64,000 nt of DNA from Fratercula arctica (Eukaryota > Chordata > Aves > Charadriiformes > Alcidae), in contig CANTUZ010000003.1 of NCBI GenBank assembly GCA_947846985.1, positions 93,090,674-93,154,673 of the forward strand. The letters are read 5' to 3'. Numbering within the stretch: the first letter of the stretch is position 1; each line of letters begins with the position of its first letter. The position numbers were made by a program, and so were the translations under genes. The notes beneath the pieces were generated by a model, which was given only the letters and a program-made list of their open reading frames with translations, had not been told where the DNA came from and did not search any database. Below, one piece after another: positions 1 to 12,690 of this stretch.

Positions 1-1590
1 TAAACATTTCTCTTAACTGTCTACATGTTGCTTACAAATAAGCTTGCTTATAAGTTCCGGTCTTTTCTTGGCAATTGAATTTAAGCTATTTTATGATTTT
101 TTGACTCCTTGTTGTACTCCTATGAAAGGCAGATAATGAGCTTTTCCATGTTTTATTGGAATTTCTCTTCACGGTCCTGATCTTCATCAGTTCTAATATA
201 TCAGAATAGATAAAGACACAAGGATACCTGTAATGTGAGTCAGGCCAAACATCTGTCTAGTCCAGGGTCCCAAAAGCTCATGAAAAAAGATTAAAAATAG
301 GGCAAATGTGTTGTGATGCTTTCCAAAACATCTTCTCAATATCCAGTGGTTCATTGAGATCTTGCCTTTTCTGTTTCCAGACAGAATTCTTGCCTTGTTT
401 GCCTTTTCACTTTTCTTGTTCATCCTCTTGTGACTGTCATATGTATGGAAAATTCTTTGTGATTATTAAGAAGGAAGAGCATCTATGTCATTTTGCCTTG
501 AACTTTCTCATTTGACTGCTACACTTAGTAAGTTGAACCCATTTTCATTTAATATGCTGCTTTTTTTCAATTTCTAAGCTGCTGAACAGGTCATGAGTTC
601 TTGTCCTTTAGCTGCTCAAAGATTCTTTTTCTCTATGCTCTTACTATCATTCTTTAAGAATTGGAATATCTCTCTTTTCCCCACTATAAGCTTATCCTTG
701 TCTCCCAGCTATTGTAGCTAGCAAATTTGTGTTGAAGACTACATTCTTAAAATCTGTGCTGTTCCTTCTCTGCCTAACTAAGGATGCATTAGGAATATCA
801 TTCCATAATCACTTCCGTACAAGTTTGCCTCTTACCCACCCTTTCCACTAAATTTTCCAATTTATGTGAATCAACTATAGGAAAATCTTCCTCTATTTGT
901 TTTCTCCAACTTGTAAGAGGTGATCTACTGTTCTTTACTCTAAGACATTGATGAAGAATCTGTATTTTATTGTACTTGTTTCCACAACAGAGGCCTAGGT
1001 ACTAACTTATCACTAGGTTGAGCACTTCAGAATATTTCAATAGGTATTAAGAAAAAAAAAAAAAAAATCCTTATTCCTCTCATCTGCCTGGTTTGGTGAT
1101 CTAAAGTAGTCTGTACACCATGATGGAGTGCTTGCATTTTTTCTTTTCCTTCACTGCACCTCCTCTGGTTTTATTGGCTTGGACTCAATGCTAGTCCAAG
1201 GTAGCCATATGGTATCTGGTTGGTTTACAGCCTAGACAGAGAAGTCTTAGTATAACTGCATCTACTGTTTAGATATGAGTAATAGTAACTGGAGAAAGAG
1301 ACATGTGGTGATGTGGATTGGGTATGACAGTAGGCGAAATCCTCACCTGGAAGATTTGTTTTTGGATTTCCTTTTGGTCCTATTTAAAATATACCCTTGT
1401 CCTCAGATATCCCAGTTGTGTGTTCTGTCTTTCAGGCTGGTGGCAGCCTAAGCCAGAGTTTCAGCCTCTGTTATCTGAAGTTGTTCTACTCTTAAAATAA
1501 ATAGTTACGAAAGGAGGAGTTTACACCTGCCTCTTTTAGTAGTGCCCCTGACCACTTGCTTATAGTGAATATCATCCTTTCTAGCCTAGC
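1..1590. other. Unassigned AT-rich unique sequence
   Basis: No repeat family or exon recognised. It holds an A16 tract at 1052-1067 and a small perfect hairpin at 1178-1200 (8-bp arms CTTGGACT and AGTCCAAG, 7-nt loop). Open frames are 60-76 codons with no recognisable domain. Confidence 0.6.
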
Positions 1591-2194
1591 TGTAGTGGGT
1601 TGACCGTGGCCAGCAACTACAGCACCTACCCAGTTGCTGATTTATTCCCCTCACTACCACATGCTGTGATGGGATGGTGGAGAGAGAGTCAGAAGAACAA
1701 AACCAAGAAAACCTGTGGCTTGAGATAAAGACAGTTTAATAGGTGAAACAAATCTGTGCACCCAAGCAAAGCAAAATAAGGAATTTATTCATTACTTCCC
1801 ATCAGCAGGCAGATGTTCAGCTGCTTCCTGGAAAGCAGAGCTTCATCATGCGTAACGGTTACTTGGGAAGACAAGTGCCATAACCGTGAATGTCCTCCCT
1901 GCTGCCTCCTCTCCCTGAGTTTTTATTGTTGAGCACAACATCACATGGTAGGGATGTCCCTTTGGTCAGTTGAGGTCAGCTGGCCTGGCTGTCACCTCCC
2001 AAATTCTTGCCCACCCTCAGCCTGCTGACTGGGGAGTAGCATGAGAAACAGAGATGGCCTTGATGCTGTGCAAGCACTGCTCTGCAATAGCCAAAACATT
2101 GGGGTGTCATTAATGCTGTTCTAGTCACAAATCTGAAACACAGCATCGCACTGGCTGCTATTAAGTTAACTCCATTCCAGCCAGGCTCAGTACA
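1591..2194 (-). mobile_element. Solo LTR, avian ERVL-type, reverse orientation
   Basis: Read on the minus strand the element opens TGTACTGAGCCTGGCTGGAA, then GGAGTTAAC, and closes with the complement of TGTAGTGGGTTGACC, so both ends have the TG...CA form of an LTR. Its interior shares long blocks with the LTR at 23149-23708 in opposite orientation: a block around the plus-strand words CCCATCAGCAGGCAG and GAATTTATTCATTAC, the GTTACTTGGGAAGACAA block, and CAAAGGGA/TGACC motifs. About 604 bp, close to full length for this LTR group. No internal retroviral sequence flanks it, so it is a solo LTR left by recombination between two LTRs (standard interpretation). The flanks (CTAGC left, TTAAT right) do not match, so the target duplication has decayed or the ends are slightly misplaced. 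Clearly more diverged than the 23-kb copy. Confidence 0.85.
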
Positions 2195-4989
2195 TTAATG
2201 AGTACTTAAGTGGATTTTTTTCTTCCTCCTTAGTTGCAATCTGTGTTAGTTCTGAGTAGCTCTTTGTTGCCTGTGAGTATTGTGCAGTTGTGTCTGTTTC
2301 TGTGCATGTTTTGTGTGGAGACGATGAGCATTTGGTAAGGGGTTGAAGATTCCTCTAAGTGCTTAATTACCTAAAAAATTACATATTAGTGTCCTTAAAC
2401 AAAAGTGAAGTGATAAAAACAATCAGAGGAAAAAATGAGTACTATTTTCTACTGCTTCGGTTCAGGCTTTGACTATATTTTCTTTCTAACTTCTGTCAGT
2501 ATCAAATTCCCTCCAAGATTCAAAAGTGCATCCTTGAAGCTTCTGTTCTGATTAAATTTTTACTGAACTCTCCTGAAAGAAAGAGTTCAGATCAGATGTT
2601 TTGATAGCACAACTAATTGTGTTTCAATCTTTATTTATGAATCAAAACACTTGAGTCCTCATCTTCTGACTGCATTAGTGGGTACTGTGCTTCAGTTAAG
2701 ATCTATGGAACAAATCACCTGGCGTGAAGACCGTTGTGTCAATATTATGTGCATTTTGGAAGGGTGTATTTGAAGTAGTTCTGATCCTGCAGACTATTTG
2801 TGTTTGGAGTTCATGAGTTCGCTCTGAATGTGCATCATTTGGTTTTGTTTTATTCAAAAAAATCCCAGCTTGTACACATTAAGACTGCTCTGCAATGATA
2901 AAAATAAGTTGTTCATTTCTGAGAGGTCTTATACACGTGAAAGACCTAAAAGGGCTCATGTTCGTGCAAATATATTGACTGGCTGGCAATAGAACATACT
3001 GTGCAATGACTGTGTGATAAACCTTGTGCTGTTAATAAAACATCCCTTGGCCATTTCACCTGTGGGGTGAAACAGTTGGTGTTTGACCTGTTCTGAACCT
3101 CTCTGGGATCAGGTTCCAATAATCCATAGGTCTTAAAAGCACCCTTTAGCTCTTTCGTTAGCGTTCTGTAGCTAATGTTTTGCTGCGTGGTGTCTTACTG
3201 CCAACACGAGGGACAAAAAGTGCTTCTCCCTTCAGCCCTGATCAGTTACGCTGTAGTGCTGAGTTCTGAGAGCTGCCCAGGAAGTGATATGCTGGGGAAC
3301 GCTCTCGGGCTGAAGAAAGAACTGACCCCTTGTCTGCTTTATCCTGCCTGAATTCATTTATTGCCTTATGATGGTGATGCCTGTATTTTCTCTCTTGCCC
3401 CAGGTTGTATGTGGCTAAAATCTTTTCATATGTCTTTAATTAAAGTGTGCCAGGTTCTGAAACTTTCCCATGGGCACCCTGAGTTTTCAGGAAGAAATGA
3501 TACGTTGCGTATGACTTTGACTTTCGCACTTCTTATCGATGACTTCCCTTGACCCTAGTCAGAAAGCGGGCAGCTGTGTGTCCCATTCTTATGTTGCTAT
3601 CCCTATTCACTTTGCAAGGGGCCGAAATACACAATTCAACCGCGTGTAACTCTGCACCTTATGCTTGGTGCTGGAATATATGAATATCATGACTTAAATC
3701 TCTGGACTGCACCATTTAGAATTTTACTAGTTTGTGAAGAAGCAGACGAGTGGCCACGTCCTTTTGTTGCAGCTCCCAGCACTCTAATTTCAGAACATCA
3801 TTTACTGAGGGTCAGAATGAACAATGCAGAAATTAAATACCAAAAAAAAAACCCCAAAAAAACGCAGCCTGTTTTGGTATGGCAGACTGACCATCCCTTG
3901 TCTCAAGTGCTGCAGAAGGATTTAAGTCTTTATTCTGAGTTGCTGAAGTTGAGGGATGAAAAACAGTAGTTGTCATACTTTTTTCTATTTGTACTGAATT
4001 TCACTACTGCTAATGTAGATTCTACTGTTCATTTCAAAGCCAGGTTTATACACAGCATTTTATAAGTTCTGTTCCTTGAGCCTTTTGAAGTATTTGTACG
4101 GGATGACTAATAACATTCTCATTAAATCTTCTTTTTCATTCTGTGAAGATTCACTCTGAAGGCTAGTATTATTTACTTTGTTTGAATGGGTGTTACAGCT
4201 AAAATTTTTGCACTATTGGGTGAAATACATTATACTGAAAAACTGTCAAACATGCTCAATTCCTGTTACCATAAGAATTCATGAGCAACAGAAGACCATT
4301 TTATAATTTTAAAAAACATTCATTTCTTCTTGGAATCCAATTTTATTGAAATAGGTAGCAAGACAATGTTTTGATTCCAGAAAATATTGACTGAAGCATC
4401 AGGACAACAGGCCAGCCTCATCTCTCTTAAAAAGTGGTAATGACAATACAAAATTATCACTATGGGAAGAGAAAATAAGCCTGGCTTTTGTGTCTCCTGA
4501 GTCTCAGTTCTTTTCCTGAAGGCCCTGGTCTGATTCAAAGATTCATAGTGATCTTAAAATGTCATGCAGCATTATTCTACACAGAGCTCATGCGGGAATC
4601 TGCTGCAAGTGAAATGCAACTCCCATCAGCTGTTTCTGCTCTAGTTTCTAGATGGAAAAGTGAGCTCCAGCCTCCTCCTCATAGGACTTGGAAATAAAAT
4701 GTTCTTGAGCTCATGTGTATGTACATTGGGTTTTGGATGGGGCTTTGAAGTAGGAAGACTGGGGAATAATTGTACTTCGTAGCCTGTTTCAAATCAGCTT
4801 GGGAAGGGATGTTGTGTATCACAAGGCAACAAATCATTGGAACATATAAATAGGAAATAGCATAGCAATTTCACTGGGCAAAACGCTTCAGTCTTCAAAA
4901 GGAGAAAGACAAAAATCCCAGTATTTGAAAAAGAGTACTAGAACATTTAAAAATAAACACTAAGGACTGAAGTGACCACATAGCTGAAG
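2195..4989. other. Unassigned unique sequence
   Basis: No repeat or exon recognised. Minor structures: a 7-bp hairpin at 3054-3072 (TTTCACC / GGTGAAA) and an A-rich tract at 3841-3862. The longest frame (3661-3969, 102 codons, plus) has no recognisable domain and sits in ordinary AT-rich DNA; treated as chance. Confidence 0.55.
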
Positions 4990-5171
4990 GACTACAAAGA
5001 TGTTGAAGGGACTGGAGCACCTCTCATATGAAGAAGGGCTAAGAGAGCTGGCACTGTTCAGCATGGAGAAGGAAAGGCTCAGGGCTGTCTCATCAATGTG
5101 TGTAAATACCTGAAGGGAGGGTGCAAAGAAGACAGAGACGGCCTTTTTTCAGTGGTGACCAGAGACAATGG
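4990..5171 (+). mobile_element. CR1 LINE fragment (ORF2 C-terminal region), broken at 3' end
   Basis: The plus-strand words CTGGAGCACCTCTCATATGA, AGAGAGCTGGCACTGTTCAG and TACCTGAAGGGAGGGTGC correspond to the CR1 ORF2 C-terminal segment whose protein pattern is [18 protein letters not shown]. Several frame breaks make it a dead, old copy. CR1 is a non-LTR retrotransposon whose ORF2 encodes endonuclease and reverse transcriptase; copies are usually 5' truncated. This one also lacks its 3' end, because similarity stops exactly where the next element starts (TGTCATGG at 5172). Confidence 0.85.
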
Positions 5172-5400
5172 TGTCATGGTTTAACCCCTGTTGCTTGCTC
5201 ACTTCTCTCCCTGCCCCCCCGCCCTCCATCCCCCAGTGGGATGAGGAGAAGAATCAGAAAAAAACAAGGAAAACTCCTGGGTTGAGATAAAGACAATTTA
5301 ATAAGTAAAGCAAAAGCCACACAAGTTCTCTGTCAGTTCCCACTTTGGGCTTGGTTTGCCATCTGGTCAGTCTCATGTTTTATCCTCTACTTGAGATAAA
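5172..5400 (-). mobile_element. ERVL-type LTR fragment, reverse orientation
   Basis: Starts TGTCATGGTTTAACCCC, the reverse complement of the conserved 3' terminus GGGGTTAAACCATGACA seen at the end of the 23149-23708 LTR. It continues with a C-rich stretch, CCAGTGGGATGAGGAGAAGA, then TGGGTTGAGATAAAGACAAT, TTAATAAGTAAAGCAAAAGC and CACACAAG, the order expected in this LTR on the minus strand. Similarity fades after about 5340-5400 and no 5' LTR end was found, so the element is truncated or too diverged to follow. It sits directly against the CR1 fragment. Confidence 0.8.
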
Positions 5401-6238
5401 TGGTCTCCTTAGGTACTAATGTCTTCATGCTCAATGTCAATCCTTCCTTAGTGACCTTGGCGAAATAAGTGAGGAACCCATGGCTAGCTGTCAAGTGCTT
5501 CTGACGAGTGCCTTTATGCTTGTATGTGTGTATATATGCATTTATATGTATGTCATGGTTTGGGCCGGACTGGCCCACATGGTACATGCACGTATATGGG
5601 TATTCCTGTGTATGTTAGCTGTTATAAATGCTTACCTGCTGGACCAAATATCCTTACAGCCTTCCTGTCCTCATTCTAAATTTGTACTCTTTACCTGTAA
5701 CTAGATTTACATGATAGTCGACTGTAAGTGCTAGGAATGAGAGCTCTCTCTTTTAATGGCTTTGTGAAATGTCATCAATAATGGAATCCAACCATGATCT
5801 ACATCTCTCAGGATTCCTATAGCATAGACAAATGGTTTCTCTCCCATATTGCTCAGTCCCACAGTGCAGGGACTTTTATTATTTTCAAGTAGAAATTAAG
5901 CCAAAGCCCACTTATATTTGCTCACTATTAAGTAAACTACACACTTGTTATTTAAACGTGTTTTTTCCGACCTTGTTCACATTCTTCATTGTTATAGCTT
6001 ATCATAGGCTTTAGATGAAGGTTTTAATGATACAATTGGGTTTCTAAGATATTCAGTGGAAGCGATACAAAAATGTGGTACTTTTTGCAAAAAATCTGTG
6101 TGTAACAGCTCCATAGAAGCTGTGTGTGAGAGGACTGTTGTCATGTTGAAGAACTCTACCTGGATACTGATTAAAATTCTCTCCAGTGCTTCCTTTTCTA
6201 ATGAAAGTACAGTTTCAGTCTAAACTACCACTCATGTT

Positions 6239-6257
6239 AAAAAAAAAAAAAAAAAAA
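6239..6257. repeat. Homopolymer A19
   Basis: Uninterrupted run of 19 A. No processed-gene or LINE sequence was recognised upstream, so it is listed as a simple tract, not a retroposon tail. Confidence 0.95.
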
Positions 6258-9200
6258 GAATAGCCCAGCTTTGTTTTTCTGTCACAGGACTGGCTCTTTG
6301 TGCCTTTAGCCATACTTCATATCTACATTGTTGTACCAGAATTTCTGAATGTTAGGAAGAGTATGGACTCTCTAAGGAACTAATCCTTCTTTTTACTGAA
6401 TACCACTTCAGACTTTAAAAGTTCTTTTTTTTTTTTAATTGAACTGAGTGATAGATATACAATAAATTAATCATTTTTCTTTTCAAAGGACTATTTGAAC
6501 ACTTGCAATGGTCAAGCCATGTTAAATAATCCAAGATCCAAGATTACCTTTTATAGCCTTAATAGTTTGTCCAGGCACATCTAAATTAGCTGTTTCCTTC
6601 CCTGCTCTGATAGCAATCAAACAGGCCAAAAAAGTGAAGATTAGCCAGAAAAAAATGTTTGTTATGGTTTTTTTTTTCTAAAAATTCTAGAAATTCCTTG
6701 GCTATCTTCTCCCTTGGAATTTTTTTTGGAAGTTCATGAGTCAGAACACAATATTCTCTGTCTCAAGTGACTGACATCACTTCACTGCATCTGAGTATAC
6801 CACTTATAGAAAATAAAAACAACTTACACTTTTCAGTAGTGTCTGGTTTAGAGAATCTGTGAATATTGAATCAGTCAGCAAGATGTTCCAGATTATGGCT
6901 CTGTCTGTGGATTTACATAATCCTTCTGTGAAGTCCTGATTGAGAAATAAAATTAGAAATGTGAGGCTAGCAAGAATTGAAATTGAAATAATAGTGGCGT
7001 GACAATTGTATATTCAATTAGCTACGTATTTAGGAAGACAATTGCTTATTCTTCAGCTGTTCCAATTCTGTGCACAAGATGCTTCTAAATTTTAATTTGA
7101 TACTCAGCTGCCTGGCTTAGATTTTATGGTAAAAATTATTGTTCAGTGTGAAAGGTGAAATGTTTTCTTGTTCAGAGAAAAAAAGAATGCTTCCATTTTG
7201 AAGTTTACTTCTCAAAATCTAATCTGACTCCTACACTTTTTTTTCTTAGGAGCCCTGCGAAAGTTTGGGTTTTTTCTACTATTTTTATCTGAGGAACAGA
7301 AGAATCTTTGTAATATTCTCTTATACAATGTACATCTTCTTTGATTCTGTTTTTAATGCTGGAGAAATCTCTGCGTTGTTCAAAGCTACCGGTGTAAGGA
7401 GCTGTAAAATTTGCAAGTCTTTCTTGTCCTGAATGGCACAAGTGCACATAGTCACCCCAGCAACGCATGAGGCTGACACAGCCTAGAAAGTTCGTGTTAC
7501 AGGGCATTAGGTGACAGCTGTAACTGTGATGGTGGCATCGAAACCACAAATCAGTACAGTTCAGTGTGTTTATTTTACTGTTTCCTGATGATGGTGTTTG
7601 GGTTTTTTTAGTTGACTGGCTGACACTGAGGGATCTCTATCAGTATATGCAGAACCAATCAACTCCTCTAACTCTTGCGGGAATAATACGGTGTTTTTTA
7701 CTTTGAGAAATTAGGTTTTTAATTTGGGTATATACAGAAAGTTCAACTCATTAAAATAAATCAAATTTAAGATAACTTTGATAAGATAACCTCTCCAAAG
7801 AGCTAAACTATGATTTATTGGCTGGTCTTAATGTCTAGAGTTGCAGATGGTCTTGTTTGCAAGTAAAAAGGGTAACTTCTGTCACGAGAAGGGAGATGCT
7901 TCATATGTAGCAAACATTTCCTATAAGGGTTTTTGCAATCAGTTATTTAAAAGGTGTGGGGTTTTGCTTTTCAAAAAGGGGACCAAAGGCCATTGTAAAT
8001 GAAGTGGAAACTTTAAGTTCTGGTCCTGATCATTTTAGAAAATTCAGGAGCTCCACTGAGTAACTTTTAACAGCTAGTTTTAGCAGGACTTTTCTGAATT
8101 GGCAGTAATCCAACTCATTCACTCATGGTATTAGAAAGTGCTATGGATGGTTTGTCTAATGGCCTAGCATAGTGCTCCAAAGCAGAGTAAATCACAACGC
8201 ATTAAGACTTGGATGTGTGACCAATGTGTTTTGTTCACTGGATCAGCAAGTAATTAGAGGGAGGATTCAAGCCCTGGCATGCAACACAAGCTATCCGGAG
8301 GAAGAAAGATACCACCGCCACTATAAACACCTTCAACCTTCAATTTTTTTTCTGTTTGCCCCCTAATCTCATCAGCATAAAGTCCTGTATTAACTCACTA
8401 CTAACCTTTTTTTCTTTTACCTAAGAATGGAGAGATTGCACTTTATATTTTGACATGTTCCTCACAGAGAAAGTTTGCCTCTGTGTCCATGAAAAGAAAG
8501 AACAGAGTGCACAGTGTCTAGTTCTTTTCTGCAAGATTCCTTCCCCATCACTTCTCTTTCTGGATGCTGTTTGTTCCAGTCAGGTTAATCAGACATTCCA
8601 GGCATGGATGCTCTGAGTTGATGAGACACCATTTAATCATTTAATCTTTTCATTTCACAGCAGCTGAGAACTGAATCTGCCCAATGGCCATCTCTTTTTC
8701 TCTTACCTGACACTTGCTTAGACCTGCAGCTGCCTTTTCAGACCCAGTTCTTTTGATTTCTAGGAAGGAAAGTTACTTCAGGTTGTCTCTTCTTCCTTTT
8801 TGTCATAAAAAACAATGTCATTAGAATGCCAGATCTGCATTTGGAATGCATATTCTTGTTTTCTCTATTCTTCAATCAGGAAAAGGTCAATTTTTAATGG
8901 AAGTTGTTTACTCAGTGAGTAAGCTCTATATGAGACTGTCTTTTGTCCCTTTTGTTATTAGTGCCATTTTTTCTCTTAATAAGTAGACACTTCCTACCTG
9001 AATAGTTTTGTATAGAGGTAGATAATAAGGCATTTGTTATCTTCCACTTCTCAAGAGGCCTGCCTTTTGGCTATTGATAGTGATATTTCACAGAATAATT
9101 TCTCATTGTAAAATTGGTACTGAGCAGGACTGACTTCTTGCAGAACTGTCTTTTCAAATATATCAAGGCTTTTTCATGATCTTCTGTCCCTCAGGTTTTA

Positions 9201-10902
9201 CCTGTCCATCATCGTATACTCCTCATGGCAGCTGAGCAACCAAGTAGACTTTCGGCATAACTAGTTACTCAGTCCCATGTCAGGCTCCGGTAGATTTGCG
9301 TGGTAATTCCATAGATGCTTCCTCTTTCTCAGGAGTATGATCTTGTAAAACCAAGCTGCTTCACCCACCCCACTGACTCCTTATCATACACAGAATGGTT
9401 TTCACTCTGGACAGTCTCTTCTCCAGCCCTACGTTTTAGTCGTGCACTGAAGAAAGTGGAGTGTTCCCTACCTTGTGTTGCTTTACCCTTATCCGGTGAG
9501 GTGAGGCTGCGGTGGCCAAACAAATTCGGGTCTTCATTTTCTTGCCGTTATAGATACTTCAATGAGCCTGTCTTCTCAAAGCTTTATTTCCTTTTGCACT
9601 TTTGAAAAATACATCTTAATGAAATTTGCTTCAAGATGTTTACTGCTTCTTGGAGGTCATGATGGAACCTCGGAAATGCTGCACTAAAATAACTTGATGT
9701 TGTAGTCTGAGATTATGCTGGCATTGTTTCATGAATAGTGTGGATTTGAATTATGACAGCACATTCTGACTAAATGATTTTGAATTCTTAACATACTTCA
9801 CTTGACATTATTTTTGTCATCAAAATTATAAATAATTAAAACCAGAGAAAATTCTTTTCCATTCAAGAGCTCAGAACATTTCCTTCAAAATATTTCCTTA
9901 ACCCTCACCCACTTGTACTTCATCTGGAGTTGGAAATCACCCATAAAAGAATGAGTGAAATGTGAAAATTAATTCTGTAGAGCTCCTGAGGATGACTTTT
10001 ATACTGAGGATCGTTAAGAAACAGAAATCTGTTTGCTGTCTCTGTAACAATCAGATAACTCCTGTTGAGTCTAGATACCCTGTTGTGGATACATCAAAAA
10101 GAATATGTATTCATATGCTCCTCTAAATGCCTCAGTATAACATTTAGCTCCTGATAATCTTCACAGAATATCCATTAGACTTGCAGTCACTGAAGCTGAC
10201 TCTGCAACATTTTACTCATCACTGCCTAAATTCTGGTAGCTTCATCACTCAGTTCCTATCTTATAGAAAAGTACTTGCAGAATTGACAAAACAGACATTT
10301 GCTTTTGGAAGACAGATGTTCTGATATAAATTTAGACGTCATCTAACACGATTAAGCATATGTCTTCCCTCCCCTTCTTCTTTTAGAGACCACTGATTTA
10401 AGAATCAGAGTCTACAGTGTTTTTCTACTAGTCCTTAAGTTCTATTCTCTTGTAATAAATCCACTTTGTACACACTACTGAAATATTCATTGAGTGAAAG
10501 ACAGAAAGCAGAACAGACTGGGGCTGTACAGGCCAGCAGTTAGGGCACTCGCTGGGGAAGCAAAACACCATCATTTTGTTTCCTGCTCCAATAAATACTT
10601 AATATGAAATACTGAAATATTCATTGGTAAGTGGAAATGGTATCTGACCACATAAGAAGTAACATCTTAGGTTACGTGAAGTTAAAATGAAGGCAATCCT
10701 ACAATGAGCCTGAGGAAAAAAGGTCCAACGTCTGACATGATGTATAATTAGCTGGTTGTTAGGAAGTGCTGAAAGAAAACTTGCCATCAGTGTGATTGAG
10801 AAATATCTGTCTGGATTTTTATTTGGAATTTAAAATAATACATATTTCTTATAATGTAAGATATATAACTTATTTTCATTCTATTAGGCCTGGTGGGACT
10901 AT

Positions 10903-10979
10903 AAAAAAAAAAAACCAAAAAACAAAAAACAACAAAACAAAAACCAACCAAACAAAAAAACCCACCAAACCCAATAAAA
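10903..10979. repeat. A-rich low-complexity tract (A with scattered C)
   Basis: Begins with A12 and continues as short A runs separated by C or CC (AACAAAAAACAACAAAAC-like). Purine/pyrimidine asymmetric. It creates spurious lysine/asparagine-rich reading frames on both strands. Confidence 0.95.
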
Positions 10980-12555
10980 GTTTTCATTTGTAACAACTTG
11001 GTCAGTGCCAGAAATAAAAAAGAGACTCTGCATATTAAATAACACCTGGTTGTTATCTTTTCTAAAAGAAATGATGATGTTTCAGTGTGCCATGAAGTGA
11101 TGAGCACCAAACTCATTTATTTTGGGAGGGGAAACTGTAACACTGCCCATTAATATTTCGATGCATAAAGTACAGGACAGCAGACCATATATTATAGTGA
11201 AGTAGAGAAGTCCAGGCTTTCTGCGAGTGCTGAATAGGTGGTAACTCATGATAATGTGTTGCTCAATCCAGGTCCTAATAATAAAGTGGGTATTCAGTTT
11301 CTGGGAATACGCAAGCGGTAGGAGGCCACAGATGGATGGGCATGTCACAGAGACTGCCACCGAAATTGCCATTAGATGGAAGCTTTTGTTGGTAGCTTCA
11401 GCTGAAAGGTCAAATCCTAAATGGTCAAAGAAATTAATCTAGCATCTCTTTCTTTACTGTTGGTAGCAATTAATCTGATGGATTTTTTCCCCCCTTTAGT
11501 GATCTGAGGCATTTGCACTCTGTGGCATTTTAAAAGATTCACATCAGCTGTGACTTCTCACACGTTTGGAGCACTGGTAGGTGGTGCGTAGGTAAGGTGA
11601 GCAACTAATAACTCATTATGCAGTTCTGCCAATCAAACACATCTGCTACTTTTTTCTTAGTGCAAAACACTGAGTACAATTTTGATCCTTTATAAACAAA
11701 TTGGGGGGAATGTTTTATATAGCACAGGTATTAGCCTTTAGACATGACACTATTATTTGAAAATTATGTAATCATTAACCTCACATTTTTTCGTCTTCAC
11801 AAATAGTCTGCAAAAGGTGTAAAACAAAGGTGCTTGTCTGAAAATGTTTGATGATATCATATAAACATCTTCGAAATTATGGCTTTTCATTACTTTTTTT
11901 TTTTTTTTAGAATTCTACATTCAGCTGGTTAATAGTTGTTGAAAAATTATCATTTACTGTTTGAGAATTATTTGAATGTTTGATAGGTGATATAGAGGTA
12001 ATGATCTATTCTGCCCTCCCAGTAAAATCTGATTACAAAATTAGCCTGTGTTTAGTAACCATGGTGATAAGGGGTTTTTTTTTTTTTTAATATAGCTTTG
12101 TTCTTTTACCCTTTTATTCTTTTAATGAACAAATGTATGCTTCAAGATTTTTCTTAAGCCTTCATATGAGAAAGAGTTTGATGTATAAAATGTTCACAAA
12201 TTCCAAATGAAATACTCTATTAGCATGGTTGAGAAGAAATATTTGCAGATGTATCTGTATTTGTAAATTGCTTCCTTTTAAGCTATCAATCTAGGCAACA
12301 TATCTCTAAAAAGGCTAAAAAATGTGGTACAATAAAATACATTAATTTAAAAAATGTGGTGGTTTTGGCTTCCTCTTTCAAATACCTTCCAATGAACATA
12401 AGAAATTTGGGGCTCTTCCTCTCCAATGGTTTAGGATACAAGTTGTTCACTATTGAGTAATAATTGAAGTCTTCTTGGACGTGTATTAATAAGATGACAA
12501 TAATGGCAACTTTTTCAGAACTAAGTATTCGGTGGATATCTGTAATGACCATAGA

Positions 12556-12690
12556 AATTGTGTTCGAAAGAAACTTGAGGGGTCACCTTACCTATCCTCT
12601 GTTTTGAGAGTCAGTTAAATTATTTCTTAGGGATGTTTGCTTTTTTCATTCCCGATGACCTTCAGTGGTCGAAACTCTACAGTTTCTTAT
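12556..12690 (-). mobile_element. Possible ancient CR1/L3-like LINE 3' fragment
   Basis: The plus strand reads CGAAAGAAACTTGAGGGGTC, then TCACCTTACCTATCCTC, GGGATGTTTGC and ACCTTCAGTGGTCGAAACTC. This follows the order of the antisense 3' region of ancient CR1-group LINEs (GAAAGGGACCTTGAGGTCAT, CTAGTCCATCCCC, GATGTTTGTCTAACC, CCTCCAGTGATGGAGATTCC). Matches are short and diverged and no octamer tail is visible, so the call is tentative. Confidence 0.45.

Larger units (their letters stand above)
5401..12555. other. Unassigned sequence with simple A/T tracts
   Basis: No repeat family or exon recognised over about 7 kb. Contains an A19 tract (6239-6257), T12 (6425-6436), an A-rich stretch (10903-10979), T15 (11894-11908), T14 (12075-12088), and a 17-mer direct repeat at 10476-10492 and 10610-10626. 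Frames up to 114 codons (7205-7549, minus) show no recognisable domain. Confidence 0.5.

Noticed and set aside
3661..3969. 102-codon plus-strand frame
   Set aside because: No domain, ends in a lysine-rich stretch produced by an A-rich tract; chance.
5551..5575. GTCATGGTTTGGGCCGGAC resembling an LTR terminus
   Set aside because: Similarity to the LTR end stops after about 10 bases and no partner end is visible.
5831..5835. AATGG after ...AGACA as a possible right target duplication for the LTR starting at 5172 (left flank AATGG)
   Set aside because: The sequence before it does not resemble the LTR 5' end and the sequence after it does not continue the CR1; a 5-bp match is expected by chance.
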